9,462 bases of DNA from JBAZKV01 sp964443545. Lineage in GTDB: Bacteria; Margulisbacteria; WOR-1; JAKLHX01; JBAZKV01. The stretch is taken from assembly GCA_964443545.1 (NCBI GenBank), contig CAYUCV010000040.1, positions 1 through 9,462 of the forward strand. The letters are read 5' to 3'. Position 1 is the first letter of the stretch. Each line of letters starts with the position of its first letter. This document shows, one piece after another, positions 1-6,823 of this stretch. Below the pieces are notes generated by a model. The model searched no databases and had not been told where the DNA came from. It saw only the letters and a list, made by a program, of their open reading frames with translations. Made by a program: the position numbers and the translations under genes.

Positions 1-52
1 GAGCGCTAGTATGGCATACTAGAGGTAAGGGGTTCGACCCCCCTCAGGTCCA
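1..52 (+). tRNA. tRNA-Ala(GGC), 5' part outside the window
   Basis: This is the 3' two-thirds of a tRNA that decodes GCC/GCU alanine codons. The window begins at the end of the D arm (GAGCG). The anticodon arm is CTAGT (6-10), loop ATGGCAT (11-17), ACTAG (18-22), with U33 at 12 and anticodon GGC at 13-15. The variable loop is AGGTA (23-27). The T arm is AGGGG / TTCGACC / CCCCT (28-44). The 3' acceptor strand is CAGGTCC (45-51) and the discriminator is A52. T49 lies at tRNA position 70, which allows the G3:U70 identity pair of alanine tRNAs, although G3 itself is outside the window. The A32/U38 combination in the loop is also typical of tRNA-Ala(GGC). The bases after A52 are GTT, so CCA is not encoded and must be added by CCA-adding enzyme. 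The first roughly 24 nt of the gene are missing. Confidence 0.93.
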
Positions 53-62
53 GTTCTATCTG

Positions 63-71
63 TGTTATAAT
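63..71 (+). promoter_or_regulatory. Extended -10 promoter for the ppdK-dgt-dnaG-rpoD cluster
   Basis: TGT-TATAAT gives a perfect -10 hexamer (66-71) preceded by the TGn extension (63-65). Transcription should start near 77-80. The -35 position at 17 bp spacing (43-48) reads CTCAGG, does not resemble TTGACA and lies inside the T-arm/acceptor sequence of the tRNA gene. The promoter therefore probably relies on the extended -10 contact with the primary sigma factor. Assignment is by motif match only; no start site is known. Confidence 0.72.
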
Positions 72-77
72 GTAGGC

Positions 78-158
78 GTGCGAAAAATCCGCACAACCCA
101 AACAAGTAAATGAGGGGGATACCCTTGTGCTTTTTGGTCAAAATAAAACAAGAAAGGG
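78..158 (+). promoter_or_regulatory. ppdK mRNA leader with possible hairpins near the RBS
   Basis: The leader of about 90 nt can form several small stems. GTGCG (78-82) pairs with CGCAC (90-94) around a 7-nt loop, almost at the predicted 5' end of the mRNA. AGGG (113-116) can pair with CCCT (122-125). CTTGT (124-128) can instead pair with ACAAG (148-152), enclosing T-rich 131-135 facing A-rich 140-146. The last two stems share bases 124-125 and cannot both form. The second ends next to the Shine-Dalgarno AAAGGGA (153-159). The 9-nt gap from that RBS to the ATG at 169 is acceptable. No known riboswitch class is recognised. The structures are read by eye and their function is inferred. Confidence 0.35.
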
Positions 159-168
159 AAACAGATAA

Positions 169-2913
169 ATGGCTTCTAAAAAAAGTTCGGGGTCCAAAAA
201 GTTCGTCTACTTTTTCGGAGGAGGAAAGGCGGACGGCAACGAAAAGATGAAAAATCTGCTCGGAGGAAAGGGGGCCAACCTGGCAGAAATGGCAGGCAAT
301 CCAAAATTGAAGCTCCCTGTCCCTCCAGGCTTTACGCTGACAACGGATGTTTGCACCTATTACTACGAGAACGGAAAAAAATACCCCAAGGTTCTTGAAG
401 CCCAGGTAAAAGCCGCGCTGGAAAAAGTTGAAAAGATAATGGGGAAGAAGTTTGGGGACGAAAATGACCCCCTTCTTATGTCGGTACGCTCCGGCGCCAG
501 AAGGTCCATGCCGGGAATGATGGAAACAGTCCTTAATGTCGGACTTACCACAAGGACAATACCCGGCTTGATCAAGCAGACCGGCGGCAACGAGAGGTTC
601 GTTTATGACGCCTACAGAAGACTGATCATGATGTACAGCGATGTCGTCATGGAAAAAGCCACGGGAATTGAGCCCAAGGACGAGATGGGGATCAGAAAGC
701 AGCTTGAAAGGATAATGGACGAGGTAAAAGAGAAAAAAGGGTATAAGACCGATACCGACCTGACGGGAAAAGACCTCAAGGACCTCTGCGAAGAGTTCAA
801 GAAGAGGGTAAAAGCGGTCCTGGGCAGGGAATTCCCGGACGAGCCGATGGAACAGCTTTGGGGCGGCATTGGGGCCGTGTTCTCTTCCTGGAACGGCAAG
901 CGGGCCGTGTCTTACAGAAGGATAGAGAATATCCCCGATGAATGGGGGACCGCGGTCAATGTACAGACAATGGTGTTCGGCAACATGGGAAGCGACTGCG
1001 CCACGGGAGTTGCCTTTACCAGGAACCCCGGCAACGGCGACAACCATTTTTACGGTGAGTACCTGGTGAACGCACAGGGCGAGGATGTGGTTGCCGGCAC
1101 AAGGACCCCTGCCCCGGTCAACGAGGTCAGCAAGAGCGAGAACAACAAAGCCCTGGTATCTCTTGAAAAAGGCATGCCCCATCTTTATAAGGAGCTTTTC
1201 GGTTTTCAAAAGAGGCTCGAAAAACACTACCGCGACATGCAGGACATAGAGTTCACGATAGAAAAAGGCAAACTCTTTATGCTCCAGTGCCGCATCGGCA
1301 AGAGGAACGGGCCTGCCGCGGTAAAAATGGCCGTTGACATGGTAAAAGAAAAGCTCATCACAAAAGATGAGGCCGTCATGAGAGTGACCCCTGAGCAGCT
1401 GGACGAACTGCTGCACCCGATAGTGGATCCCAAGGCGGAAAAAACCAACAAGCCGCTGGCCAAAGGCCTTCCGGCAAGCCCCGGCGGAGCGTTCGGGATG
1501 ATAGTGTTCTCCTCGCAGGACGCAGTTGACTGGGCTGCAAAAGGAAAACAGGTGATCCTGGTAAGGGAAGAGACCAATCCGGAAGATGTGGAAGGCATGA
1601 GGGCCGCCCAGGCAGTTCTTACCGCAAGGGGCGGAATGACCTCCCATGCCGCTCTCGTTGCAAGAGGCTGGGGCAAGTGCTGCGTTGTGGGCTGCGCCGC
1701 CATCAGCATAGATCATTCCAGCAAGACAATGACAGTCGCGGGAAAGACGCTTAAAGAAGGCGACTGGATCACTCTAAACGGCACCAAGGGAAATATCTAC
1801 GAAGGAAAGCTCCCCATGGTGGACGCCAGCCAGGAAGGCGGACTGCTTAACGAATTCCTTAAGCTTTGCGACAGCGTAAGAAAGCTCAAAATAAGGACCA
1901 ATGCCGACACGCCGAAAGACGCGCAAAAGGCAAGGGACTTTGGGGCCGAGGGTATAGGGCTCTTTAGGATAGAGCACATGTTCTACGGCGAGGGCTCCGA
2001 TGCTCCTCTTTTTGAACTGCGCAAGATGATCCTTTCTAAGACAGTGGAAGAGAGAAAGGCCGCGCTAAAGGACCTTTATCCTCACATGAAGTCCGACATC
2101 AAGGCCACGCTTGAGGCGATGAACGGTCTTCCGGTCACCATTAGGCTTATAGACCCGCCGCTGCATGAATTTGTCCCTCACGAAAAGGCCAAACTGGAAG
2201 AGTTGGCCAGGGCGCTTTCGATAAACATGGAAGACCTGGAAAAGAGAGCCTCGGTACTGCGCGAAAGCAACCCGATGATGGGTCACCGCGGAGTAAGGCT
2301 GGGCGTTACCTATCCTGAAATAACCGAGATACAGGCAAGGGCCATCTTTGAATCAGCCGCGGAACTTATCAAGTCCGGCAAAAAAGCTCTGCCGGAAATA
2401 ATGGTCCCGGTGGTCTCCTGTGTTAACGAGATCAAGGACCAGTACGAGATCATCAAGAGGGTCTATGACGAGGTAAAAGCAAAGCACGGGGTAAAAAACC
2501 TCCACTACTCTGTGGGAACTATGATAGAGATCCCCAGGGCGGCCCTTATAGCGGACAAGATAGCCGAAGCCGCGCACTTCTTCTCTTTTGGCACCAACGA
2601 CCTGACACAGCTGACCTTTGGGTTCAGCCGCGACGACATCGGCTCGTTCCTCGGACATTATCTGGAAAAAGGGATACTGAAAGTTGACCCGTTCCAGAGC
2701 GTGGACGCCGACGGAGTAGGCGAACTCATTAAGACCGGCATCACAAGGGGAAGAAAGACAAGAAAAGATCTTAAGATAGGTATCTGCGGAGAGCATGGCG
2801 GCGACCCTGATTCCATAGAGTTCTGCTACAAAGCGGGAATGAACTATGTCAGCTGCTCTCCTTTTAGGGTGCCCATTGCAAGGCTCGCAGCGGCAAGGGC
2901 TGTTCTAAAATAA
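169..2913 (+). CDS. ppdK: Pyruvate, phosphate dikinase
   Basis: PPDK reversibly converts ATP, pyruvate and phosphate to AMP, PEP and pyrophosphate in the cytoplasm. In anaerobes it often works in glycolysis in place of, or beside, pyruvate kinase. The 914 residues show the full family order. The N-terminal ATP-grasp nucleotide-binding region opens with KFVYFFGGGKADGN and LLGGKGANLAEM (about 1-370). The swivelling phosphohistidine domain carries GGMTSHAALVARG with catalytic His493. The C-terminal PEP/pyruvate TIM barrel (about 550-914) contains GHRGVRLG, FGTNDLTQ and GICGEHGGDP, with the catalytic Cys at 873. Thr491, two residues before His493, matches the site modified by the PPDK regulatory protein in other species. 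The protein is somewhat longer than the usual 870-880 residues, with a Lys/Ser-rich N-terminus and a small insert before LPVPPGF. The ATG follows AAAGGGA at 153-159. Translation ends at tandem TAA TAG (2911-2916). It leads the cluster, 11 nt before dgt. Confidence 0.97.
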   Translation: MASKKSSGSKKFVYFFGGGKADGNEKMKNLLGGKGANLAEMAGNPKLKLPVPPGFTLTTDVCTYYYENGKKYPKVLEAQVKAALEKVEKIMGKKFGDENDPLLMSVRSGARRSMPGMMETVLNVGLTTRTIPGLIKQTGGNERFVYDAYRRLIMMYSDVVMEKATGIEPKDEMGIRKQLERIMDEVKEKKGYKTDTDLTGKDLKDLCEEFKKRVKAVLGREFPDEPMEQLWGGIGAVFSSWNGKRAVSYRRIENIPDEWGTAVNVQTMVFGNMGSDCATGVAFTRNPGNGDNHFYGEYLVNAQGEDVVAGTRTPAPVNEVSKSENNKALVSLEKGMPHLYKELFGFQKRLEKHYRDMQDIEFTIEKGKLFMLQCRIGKRNGPAAVKMAVDMVKEKLITKDEAVMRVTPEQLDELLHPIVDPKAEKTNKPLAKGLPASPGGAFGMIVFSSQDAVDWAAKGKQVILVREETNPEDVEGMRAAQAVLTARGGMTSHAALVARGWGKCCVVGCAAISIDHSSKTMTVAGKTLKEGDWITLNGTKGNIYEGKLPMVDASQEGGLLNEFLKLCDSVRKLKIRTNADTPKDAQKARDFGAEGIGLFRIEHMFYGEGSDAPLFELRKMILSKTVEERKAALKDLYPHMKSDIKATLEAMNGLPVTIRLIDPPLHEFVPHEKAKLEELARALSINMEDLEKRASVLRESNPMMGHRGVRLGVTYPEITEIQARAIFESAAELIKSGKKALPEIMVPVVSCVNEIKDQYEIIKRVYDEVKAKHGVKNLHYSVGTMIEIPRAALIADKIAEAAHFFSFGTNDLTQLTFGFSRDDIGSFLGHYLEKGILKVDPFQSVDADGVGELIKTGITRGRKTRKDLKIGICGEHGGDPDSIEFCYKAGMNYVSCSPFRVPIARLAAARAVLK

Positions 2914-2924
2914 TAGAAGAACGC

Positions 2925-3917
2925 ATGCAAAATATCCGCCGGCTTACGGAGGAGAGGGAAAAAAAGTTCCTCTCCGAAAGGGCTTCCCTGTCCGTAAAGG
3001 GGGGAAAGCGCGCAAAAAGCGAGGCCCCCTGCTCTATCAGGACCTGCTACCAGAGGGACCGGGACAGGATAGTTCACTCAAAGGCTTTCAGAAGGCTTGA
3101 GCACAAGACGCAGGTCTTTATTTCCCCGACCGGGGACCACTACAGGACCAGGCTCACTCACACCCTGGAAGTGGCCCAGATTGCAAGGACGATAGCAAGG
3201 GCCCTTGGGCTCAACGAAGACCTGACAGAGGCGGTAGCTCTGGGGCACGACCTGGGACACACGCCCTTTGGACATGCCGGAGAGGCAGTCCTTGATAAAC
3301 TGCTTAAGAAGTACGGCCTTTCTTTTGACCACAATATCCAGAGCCTGCATGTGGCAGATAATATAGAAAAGCTCAATTTGACCCCCGAGGTAAGGAACGG
3401 GATACTGAACCATCCCTGGACCTTTCCCAGCGCCAGCACCCTGGAGGGCTCGATAGTGCGCTACGCCGACAGGATAGCCTATATCAATCATGATATTGAC
3501 GACTCGATACGCTCGGGCATCATAAAAAAGAAGGACCTGCCTTCGGGTTATAGAAAGTTCATAGCAAGCGACACGGTTAATGCCTTTGTAAAAGACCTTG
3601 TGCTCACCAGCACCGGAAAAAGCACGGTAAGAATGAGCAAAAAGGGAGAAAGCGTTCTGCACGGGCTCTACAGGTTCATGTTCAAAAAGGTCTATACTTC
3701 ACCGACTTCGATGAGAGAGAACAAAAAAGTGGAGCATGTTCTTACATGTCTGTTCACGCGTTTTGTAAAAGAGCCGGGCCTTGTCCCCGGATATAAAAAA
3801 GGCACGGGAAGTAAAGCTCTGGCCGCTCTCATAAGGGATCACATCGCCGGGATGACCGACAGGTATGCCATAGCGGTTTTCATGGGCCTGTTCGTGCCGT
3901 CGGAATGGAACCTGTGA
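2925..3917 (+). CDS. dgt: HD-domain deoxyguanosinetriphosphate triphosphohydrolase-like protein
   Basis: This predicted dNTP triphosphohydrolase splits a dNTP into deoxynucleoside and triphosphate, which would lower or balance dNTP pools. The 330 residues match the usual size of the bacterial dGTPase-like subfamily. Metal-binding HD signature residues are all present: His79 in RLTHT, His108-Asp109 in LGHDLGHTPFGHAGE, and Asp182 in RYADRIAY. The upstream block RDRDRIVHSKAFRRLEHKTQVF (residues 44-65) and GDHYRTRLTHTLEVAQIAR (70-88) are also family hallmarks. The start ATG lies 11 nt after the ppdK stop with only a weak AGAAG upstream, so translation may depend on ribosomes arriving from ppdK. 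The 3' end overlaps dnaG. The position before dnaG, the primase gene, fits a role in tuning DNA precursor supply. Which dNTP is preferred cannot be read from the sequence. Confidence 0.93.
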   Translation: MQNIRRLTEEREKKFLSERASLSVKGGKRAKSEAPCSIRTCYQRDRDRIVHSKAFRRLEHKTQVFISPTGDHYRTRLTHTLEVAQIARTIARALGLNEDLTEAVALGHDLGHTPFGHAGEAVLDKLLKKYGLSFDHNIQSLHVADNIEKLNLTPEVRNGILNHPWTFPSASTLEGSIVRYADRIAYINHDIDDSIRSGIIKKKDLPSGYRKFIASDTVNAFVKDLVLTSTGKSTVRMSKKGESVLHGLYRFMFKKVYTSPTSMRENKKVEHVLTCLFTRFVKEPGLVPGYKKGTGSKALAALIRDHIAGMTDRYAIAVFMGLFVPSEWNL

Positions 3918-5671
3918 TAGAGAACTCCAGGATAGAAGAGATAAGGGAAAAAGCGGACATAGTGGAGGTGATCTCCAGCTATACCGCTCTTAAGAAAAAA
4001 GGCAAGAATTATCTTGCCCTGTGCCCTTTTCACAGCGAAAAGACGCCTTCGTTCACCGTAAGCCAGGAAAAGCAGCTTTTTCATTGTTTTGGCTGCGGTC
4101 AGGGAGGAAATGTTTTTACTTTTTTGATGAAGATAGAGAACCTTTCCTTTGCGGAAGCGGTAAAGCTGGCCGCCGACAGGGTCGGGATAGAGTTTACTCT
4201 TGACGCCGCCTCAGCGGGAAAGCAGTTTAGACAGGACAACAGGGCCCTTTATGCGGCACTCGACAAAGCCGCCGACTTTTTTCAGGCCAACATGGAAAAG
4301 GACGAGGCCGCAAACAAATATGCCGCCGAAAGAGGATTGACCCAAAAGATACTCGACTTTTTCCGCATAGGATCTGCTCCCGACAGCTGGGACAGCATCT
4401 ATAAACACCTTACGCAGGCCTCCTTTTCCGTTTCGGACATAGAAAAGGCCGGCCTGATCATCAGAAAAGAGGACGGTTCGTCTTATTACGACCGTTTCAG
4501 GAAAAGGCTGATGTTCCCCATCTGGGACATTCAGGGAAGAGTGATAGGATTTGGAGCACGGTCGCTTGACGGAAGCTCTCCAAAGTACATAAACTCGCCG
4601 GAGTCGCCTGTTTACAGCAAGGGTTCCGTAGTCTACGGACTTAACTTCAGCAAGGACAGGATAAAGGAAGAAAAAAGAGTATATCTGGTAGAGGGCTATA
4701 TGGACTTTATCCGCTGCTACGCCCACGGCATAAAGAACATCGCGGCTTCTTCCGGCACCTCGCTGACGCCCCTGCAGATAAAGGCGCTCGGCAGGCTTGC
4801 GGAAGAGTTCGTCCTGGTGTTTGACAGCGACGAAGCCGGAGCCGAGGCCTCTCGCAGGACCATAGACCTGATGAGGGACATGGACCTTTATCCCAAAGTG
4901 GTCACGCTTGCCGGAGGAAAGGACCCTGACGAATTGATAAGGAAAGAGGGAGCGGAAAAATTCGGGGAACTGCTCGGGGCAGCGGTCCCGGCAACGCGGT
5001 ACAGGATAGATTCTGCGGTAAGGGCGCACAATATTAAAGAGGCCGAGGGCAAAGCCCGGGCCGCAAAAAAATGCGCAGCCATCCTGTCCCAGGAAAAGAA
5101 CCAGATCATAAGGGATGAATACATAAAGTACGCTTCCCAGAGGCTCGGGATAAACTCCGACAGCCTGCTTGCCGAGATAAAAAGAGTTTCCTTTTACGGA
5201 GGCAGGTCCTCAAAAAGCTCCGCTCCTTTAAAGAGGCCCGGCTCAAAAGTGCTCAAGGCCGAAAGGGCGCTTATAAAACTGTGGATGGAAGTGCCCGCTA
5301 TCAGAGCGGATCTGGAAGGCTCCGTCCTTGCGCAGGAATTTTCTGACCCTGCGGCAAAAAAGATATTTGAACTGCTGCTCACTCTTAAGGGGCTTGAAGA
5401 GGAAAAGCCGTATTCCTCGGTCACCGATATGCTGAATGGAGAGGAGGAAAAGAAGCTGCTTTCGCAGATCGCGCTTGACCGCCACGAGATAGTGGACTAC
5501 AGCGCGATGCTTAAGGACTGCTCCTGCGTGCTCAAGGCAAACTCTATCAAGGCAGATATAGAAGAGTTAAGACAGCAGATGAAGGAGGCCGAGGAGGCAA
5601 AGGACACGGAAAAACTCAACAGCCTTCAGGCACAGTATCTTGAACATCACGGCAGGCTGATGTCTTTGTGA
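3905..5671 (+). CDS. dnaG: DNA primase
   Basis: DnaG makes the short RNA primers for replication and works with the replicative helicase at the fork. The 588-residue protein has the three expected parts. First is an N-terminal zinc-binding domain with Cys40, His43, Cys61 and Cys64 (CPFH ... CFGCGQGGN). Next is the catalytic core with the basic RNA-polymerase motif RFRKRLMFPIWD (197-208) and a TOPRIM domain (VYLVEGYMD with Glu263, and VFDSDEAG with Asp307 and Asp309). Last is a Lys/Glu-rich helical C-terminal region (about 440-588) suited to helicase binding. The start is uncertain. ATG 3905 has no clear RBS and overlaps dgt by 13 nt. The in-frame GTG at 3914 forms a GTGA overlap with the dgt stop, has GGA-rich sequence upstream, and would give a protein beginning M-IENSRIEEIREKADIV, close to the common family start. 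Both give an intact enzyme. Confidence 0.96.
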   Translation: MEPVIENSRIEEIREKADIVEVISSYTALKKKGKNYLALCPFHSEKTPSFTVSQEKQLFHCFGCGQGGNVFTFLMKIENLSFAEAVKLAADRVGIEFTLDAASAGKQFRQDNRALYAALDKAADFFQANMEKDEAANKYAAERGLTQKILDFFRIGSAPDSWDSIYKHLTQASFSVSDIEKAGLIIRKEDGSSYYDRFRKRLMFPIWDIQGRVIGFGARSLDGSSPKYINSPESPVYSKGSVVYGLNFSKDRIKEEKRVYLVEGYMDFIRCYAHGIKNIAASSGTSLTPLQIKALGRLAEEFVLVFDSDEAGAEASRRTIDLMRDMDLYPKVVTLAGGKDPDELIRKEGAEKFGELLGAAVPATRYRIDSAVRAHNIKEAEGKARAAKKCAAILSQEKNQIIRDEYIKYASQRLGINSDSLLAEIKRVSFYGGRSSKSSAPLKRPGSKVLKAERALIKLWMEVPAIRADLEGSVLAQEFSDPAAKKIFELLLTLKGLEEEKPYSSVTDMLNGEEEKKLLSQIALDRHEIVDYSAMLKDCSCVLKANSIKADIEELRQQMKEAEEAKDTEKLNSLQAQYLEHHGRLMSL

Positions 5672-5720
5672 AATTTGAGGGGGTTTTGTCCGATACATTA
5701 TAGGATGACGCCTCGCAGAA

Positions 5721-5726
5721 AGGGGA
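5721..5726 (+). promoter_or_regulatory. Shine-Dalgarno that supports the TTG start of rpoD
   Basis: AGGGGA lies 6 nt before the TTG at 5733. An in-frame TGA at 5706-5708 limits the frame upstream, and no ATG or GTG lies between that stop and the TTG. The downstream residues already resemble sigma region 1.1. The RBS and these constraints together choose TTG over any later start. Confidence 0.75.
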
Positions 5727-5732
5727 AAGACT

Positions 5733-6779
5733 TTGGAACACATTCCCGGAAAGAGGGAGGAGGAGCTTTTGCAGTTAAAGACCCTTGCCGACAAAAAAGG
5801 GTACCTTAACCCGGACGAGCTCTTGACCTCCTTTGGAGAGACCGAAAAGCCGCACGACGAGGCCGAAGCTTTTTTAAAAAGCCTCGGTTCCGTAAAAAAG
5901 ATGGCGGCCAGCTTTGGCTCGGGCGCAAAACTTGAAGAGATAAAAAGCGCCGGGGTCGACGACACGGTAAAGATGTACCTGAGGGAAATAGGCAAGTATC
6001 CGCTGCTGACCTTTCCGCAGGAGATAGACCTTGCCAAAAAGATAAAGAAGGGGGACATGACCTCCAAGCACAGGCTGGTCAATTCCAACTTAAGGCTCGT
6101 GGTCAGCATTGCAAAAAAATACACCGGCAGGGGGATGCTTTTTCTTGACCTTATACAGGAAGGCAACCTCGGCCTTATCAGGGCCGTAGAAAAGTTTGAT
6201 TACAGAATGGGTTATAAGTTCTCAACCTATGCCACCTGGTGGATAAGGCAGGCCATAACAAGGTCCATAGCAGACCAGGCAAGGACGATAAGGATCCCCG
6301 TGCATATGGTTGAGACAATAAACCGCCTCAGAAAGATCTCCAGGGGGCTCCTGCAAAAGTTGGGCCGCAAGCCCACCGAGTCCGAAATAGCTAAAAAGGC
6401 GCGCATGTCAGCCGACAAGGTAAGAGAAGTTGTCAAGGTCTCGCAGCTGCCGCTTTCGCTTGAGATCCCCATCGGGGACGAAGAAAGCTCCCATCTGGGT
6501 GATTTTGTCGAGGATTCTACCGTGGCGCATCCCGATGAGGTGGTGTTGCACGGCCTCTTGAGGGACGACCTTGAAGAAGTGATGCAGTCGCTGTCAGAGC
6601 GGGAAAGGACCGTGCTTCGGCTGCGCTTTGGTCTTGAGGACGGGCGTCCCAGAACGCTTGAGGAAGTGGGACAGCTCTACAAGGTGACCAGAGAAAGAAT
6701 AAGGCAGATTGAAGCCAAGGCACTGCGCAAATTAAAGCACCCCACACGCAGCAGAAAACTCAGGGAATACCTAAAATAG
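5733..6779 (+). CDS. rpoD: RNA polymerase primary sigma factor (RpoD/SigA, sigma-70 family group 1)
   Basis: This is the housekeeping sigma factor that directs RNA polymerase to -10/-35 promoters. Domain order in 348 residues: a short region 1.1-like segment (about 10-35, LADKKGYLNPDELL), an acidic linker, region 1.2 (about 77-108, DDTVKMYLREIGKYPLLT), region 2 (about 112-190), region 3 (about 190-270) and region 4 (about 277-340). The -10 melting and recognition surface is intact: Trp169-Trp170, Gln173 and Thr176 within FSTYATWWIRQAITRSI. The -35 helix VTRERIRQIEAKALRKLKHP has Arg320, Glu321 and Arg324. The full region 4.2 argues for the primary factor rather than an alternative one. It is slightly shorter than the usual 360-380 residues because region 1.1 is reduced. 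It starts at TTG with a good RBS, 61 nt after dnaG, in the classic dnaG-rpoD order of the macromolecular synthesis operon. No terminator follows it. Confidence 0.96.
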   Translation: MEHIPGKREEELLQLKTLADKKGYLNPDELLTSFGETEKPHDEAEAFLKSLGSVKKMAASFGSGAKLEEIKSAGVDDTVKMYLREIGKYPLLTFPQEIDLAKKIKKGDMTSKHRLVNSNLRLVVSIAKKYTGRGMLFLDLIQEGNLGLIRAVEKFDYRMGYKFSTYATWWIRQAITRSIADQARTIRIPVHMVETINRLRKISRGLLQKLGRKPTESEIAKKARMSADKVREVVKVSQLPLSLEIPIGDEESSHLGDFVEDSTVAHPDEVVLHGLLRDDLEEVMQSLSERERTVLRLRFGLEDGRPRTLEEVGQLYKVTRERIRQIEAKALRKLKHPTRSRKLREYLK

Positions 6780-6786
6780 GTTCTTG

Positions 6787-6795
6787 TGCTATAAT
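6787..6795 (+). promoter_or_regulatory. Extended -10 promoter of the outer-membrane barrel gene
   Basis: TGC-TATAAT gives a perfect -10 hexamer (6790-6795) with the TGn extension. The wider TGTGnTATAAT is the same as in the promoter upstream of ppdK. The -35 position (about 6767-6772, ATACCT) does not match consensus and lies in the last codons of rpoD. The predicted start near 6802 leaves a leader of only about 22 nt. Confidence 0.72.
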
Positions 6796-6797
6796 TT

Positions 6798-6817
6798 TTT
6801 CAGCATTCTGAAAGGAG
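6798..6817 (+). promoter_or_regulatory. Small dyad and strong RBS of the barrel gene
   Basis: TTTCAG (6798-6803) and CTGAAA (6808-6813) form a 6-bp inverted repeat around CATT, and its right arm runs into the Shine-Dalgarno AAAGGAG (6811-6817). The RBS is near perfect and 6 nt from the ATG at 6824, suggesting high expression. Because the predicted transcript begins inside the left arm, the dyad would act as a DNA-level operator or matter only for read-through mRNA from rpoD. Its role is speculative; the RBS is solid. Confidence 0.5.
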
Positions 6818-6823
6818 AACAGC

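Noticed and set aside
1..30. First reading of CTAGTAT/ATACTAG as the long variable arm of a Leu, Ser or Tyr tRNA
   Set aside because: Read as a 5-bp stem with a 7-nt loop it places U33 and anticodon GGC exactly, leaves a normal 5-nt variable loop, and fits tRNA-Ala including T at position 70.
110..250. Upstream ORF of 46 codons beginning ATG at 110 and overlapping the ppdK start out of frame
   Set aside because: There is no Shine-Dalgarno before the ATG, the peptide is highly basic and nondescript, and it would work against translation of a housekeeping gene.
19..1716. A 565-residue open frame on the - strand, antisense to ppdK
   Set aside because: It is the mirror of a well-conserved ppdK frame with GC-biased codons, it runs into the tRNA gene, and its translation is rich in His, Phe, Gly and Arg without any recognisable motif.
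4211..5029. A 272-residue open frame on the - strand inside dnaG
   Set aside because: It lies wholly within the conserved primase core, shows no family motif and has no RBS or promoter of its own.
5675..5704. Possible promoter between dnaG and rpoD (TTGAGG, 18 bp, TATAGG)
   Set aside because: Each hexamer matches consensus at only four of six positions and there is no TGn extension, unlike the two clear promoters here. It is too weak to list as a feature.
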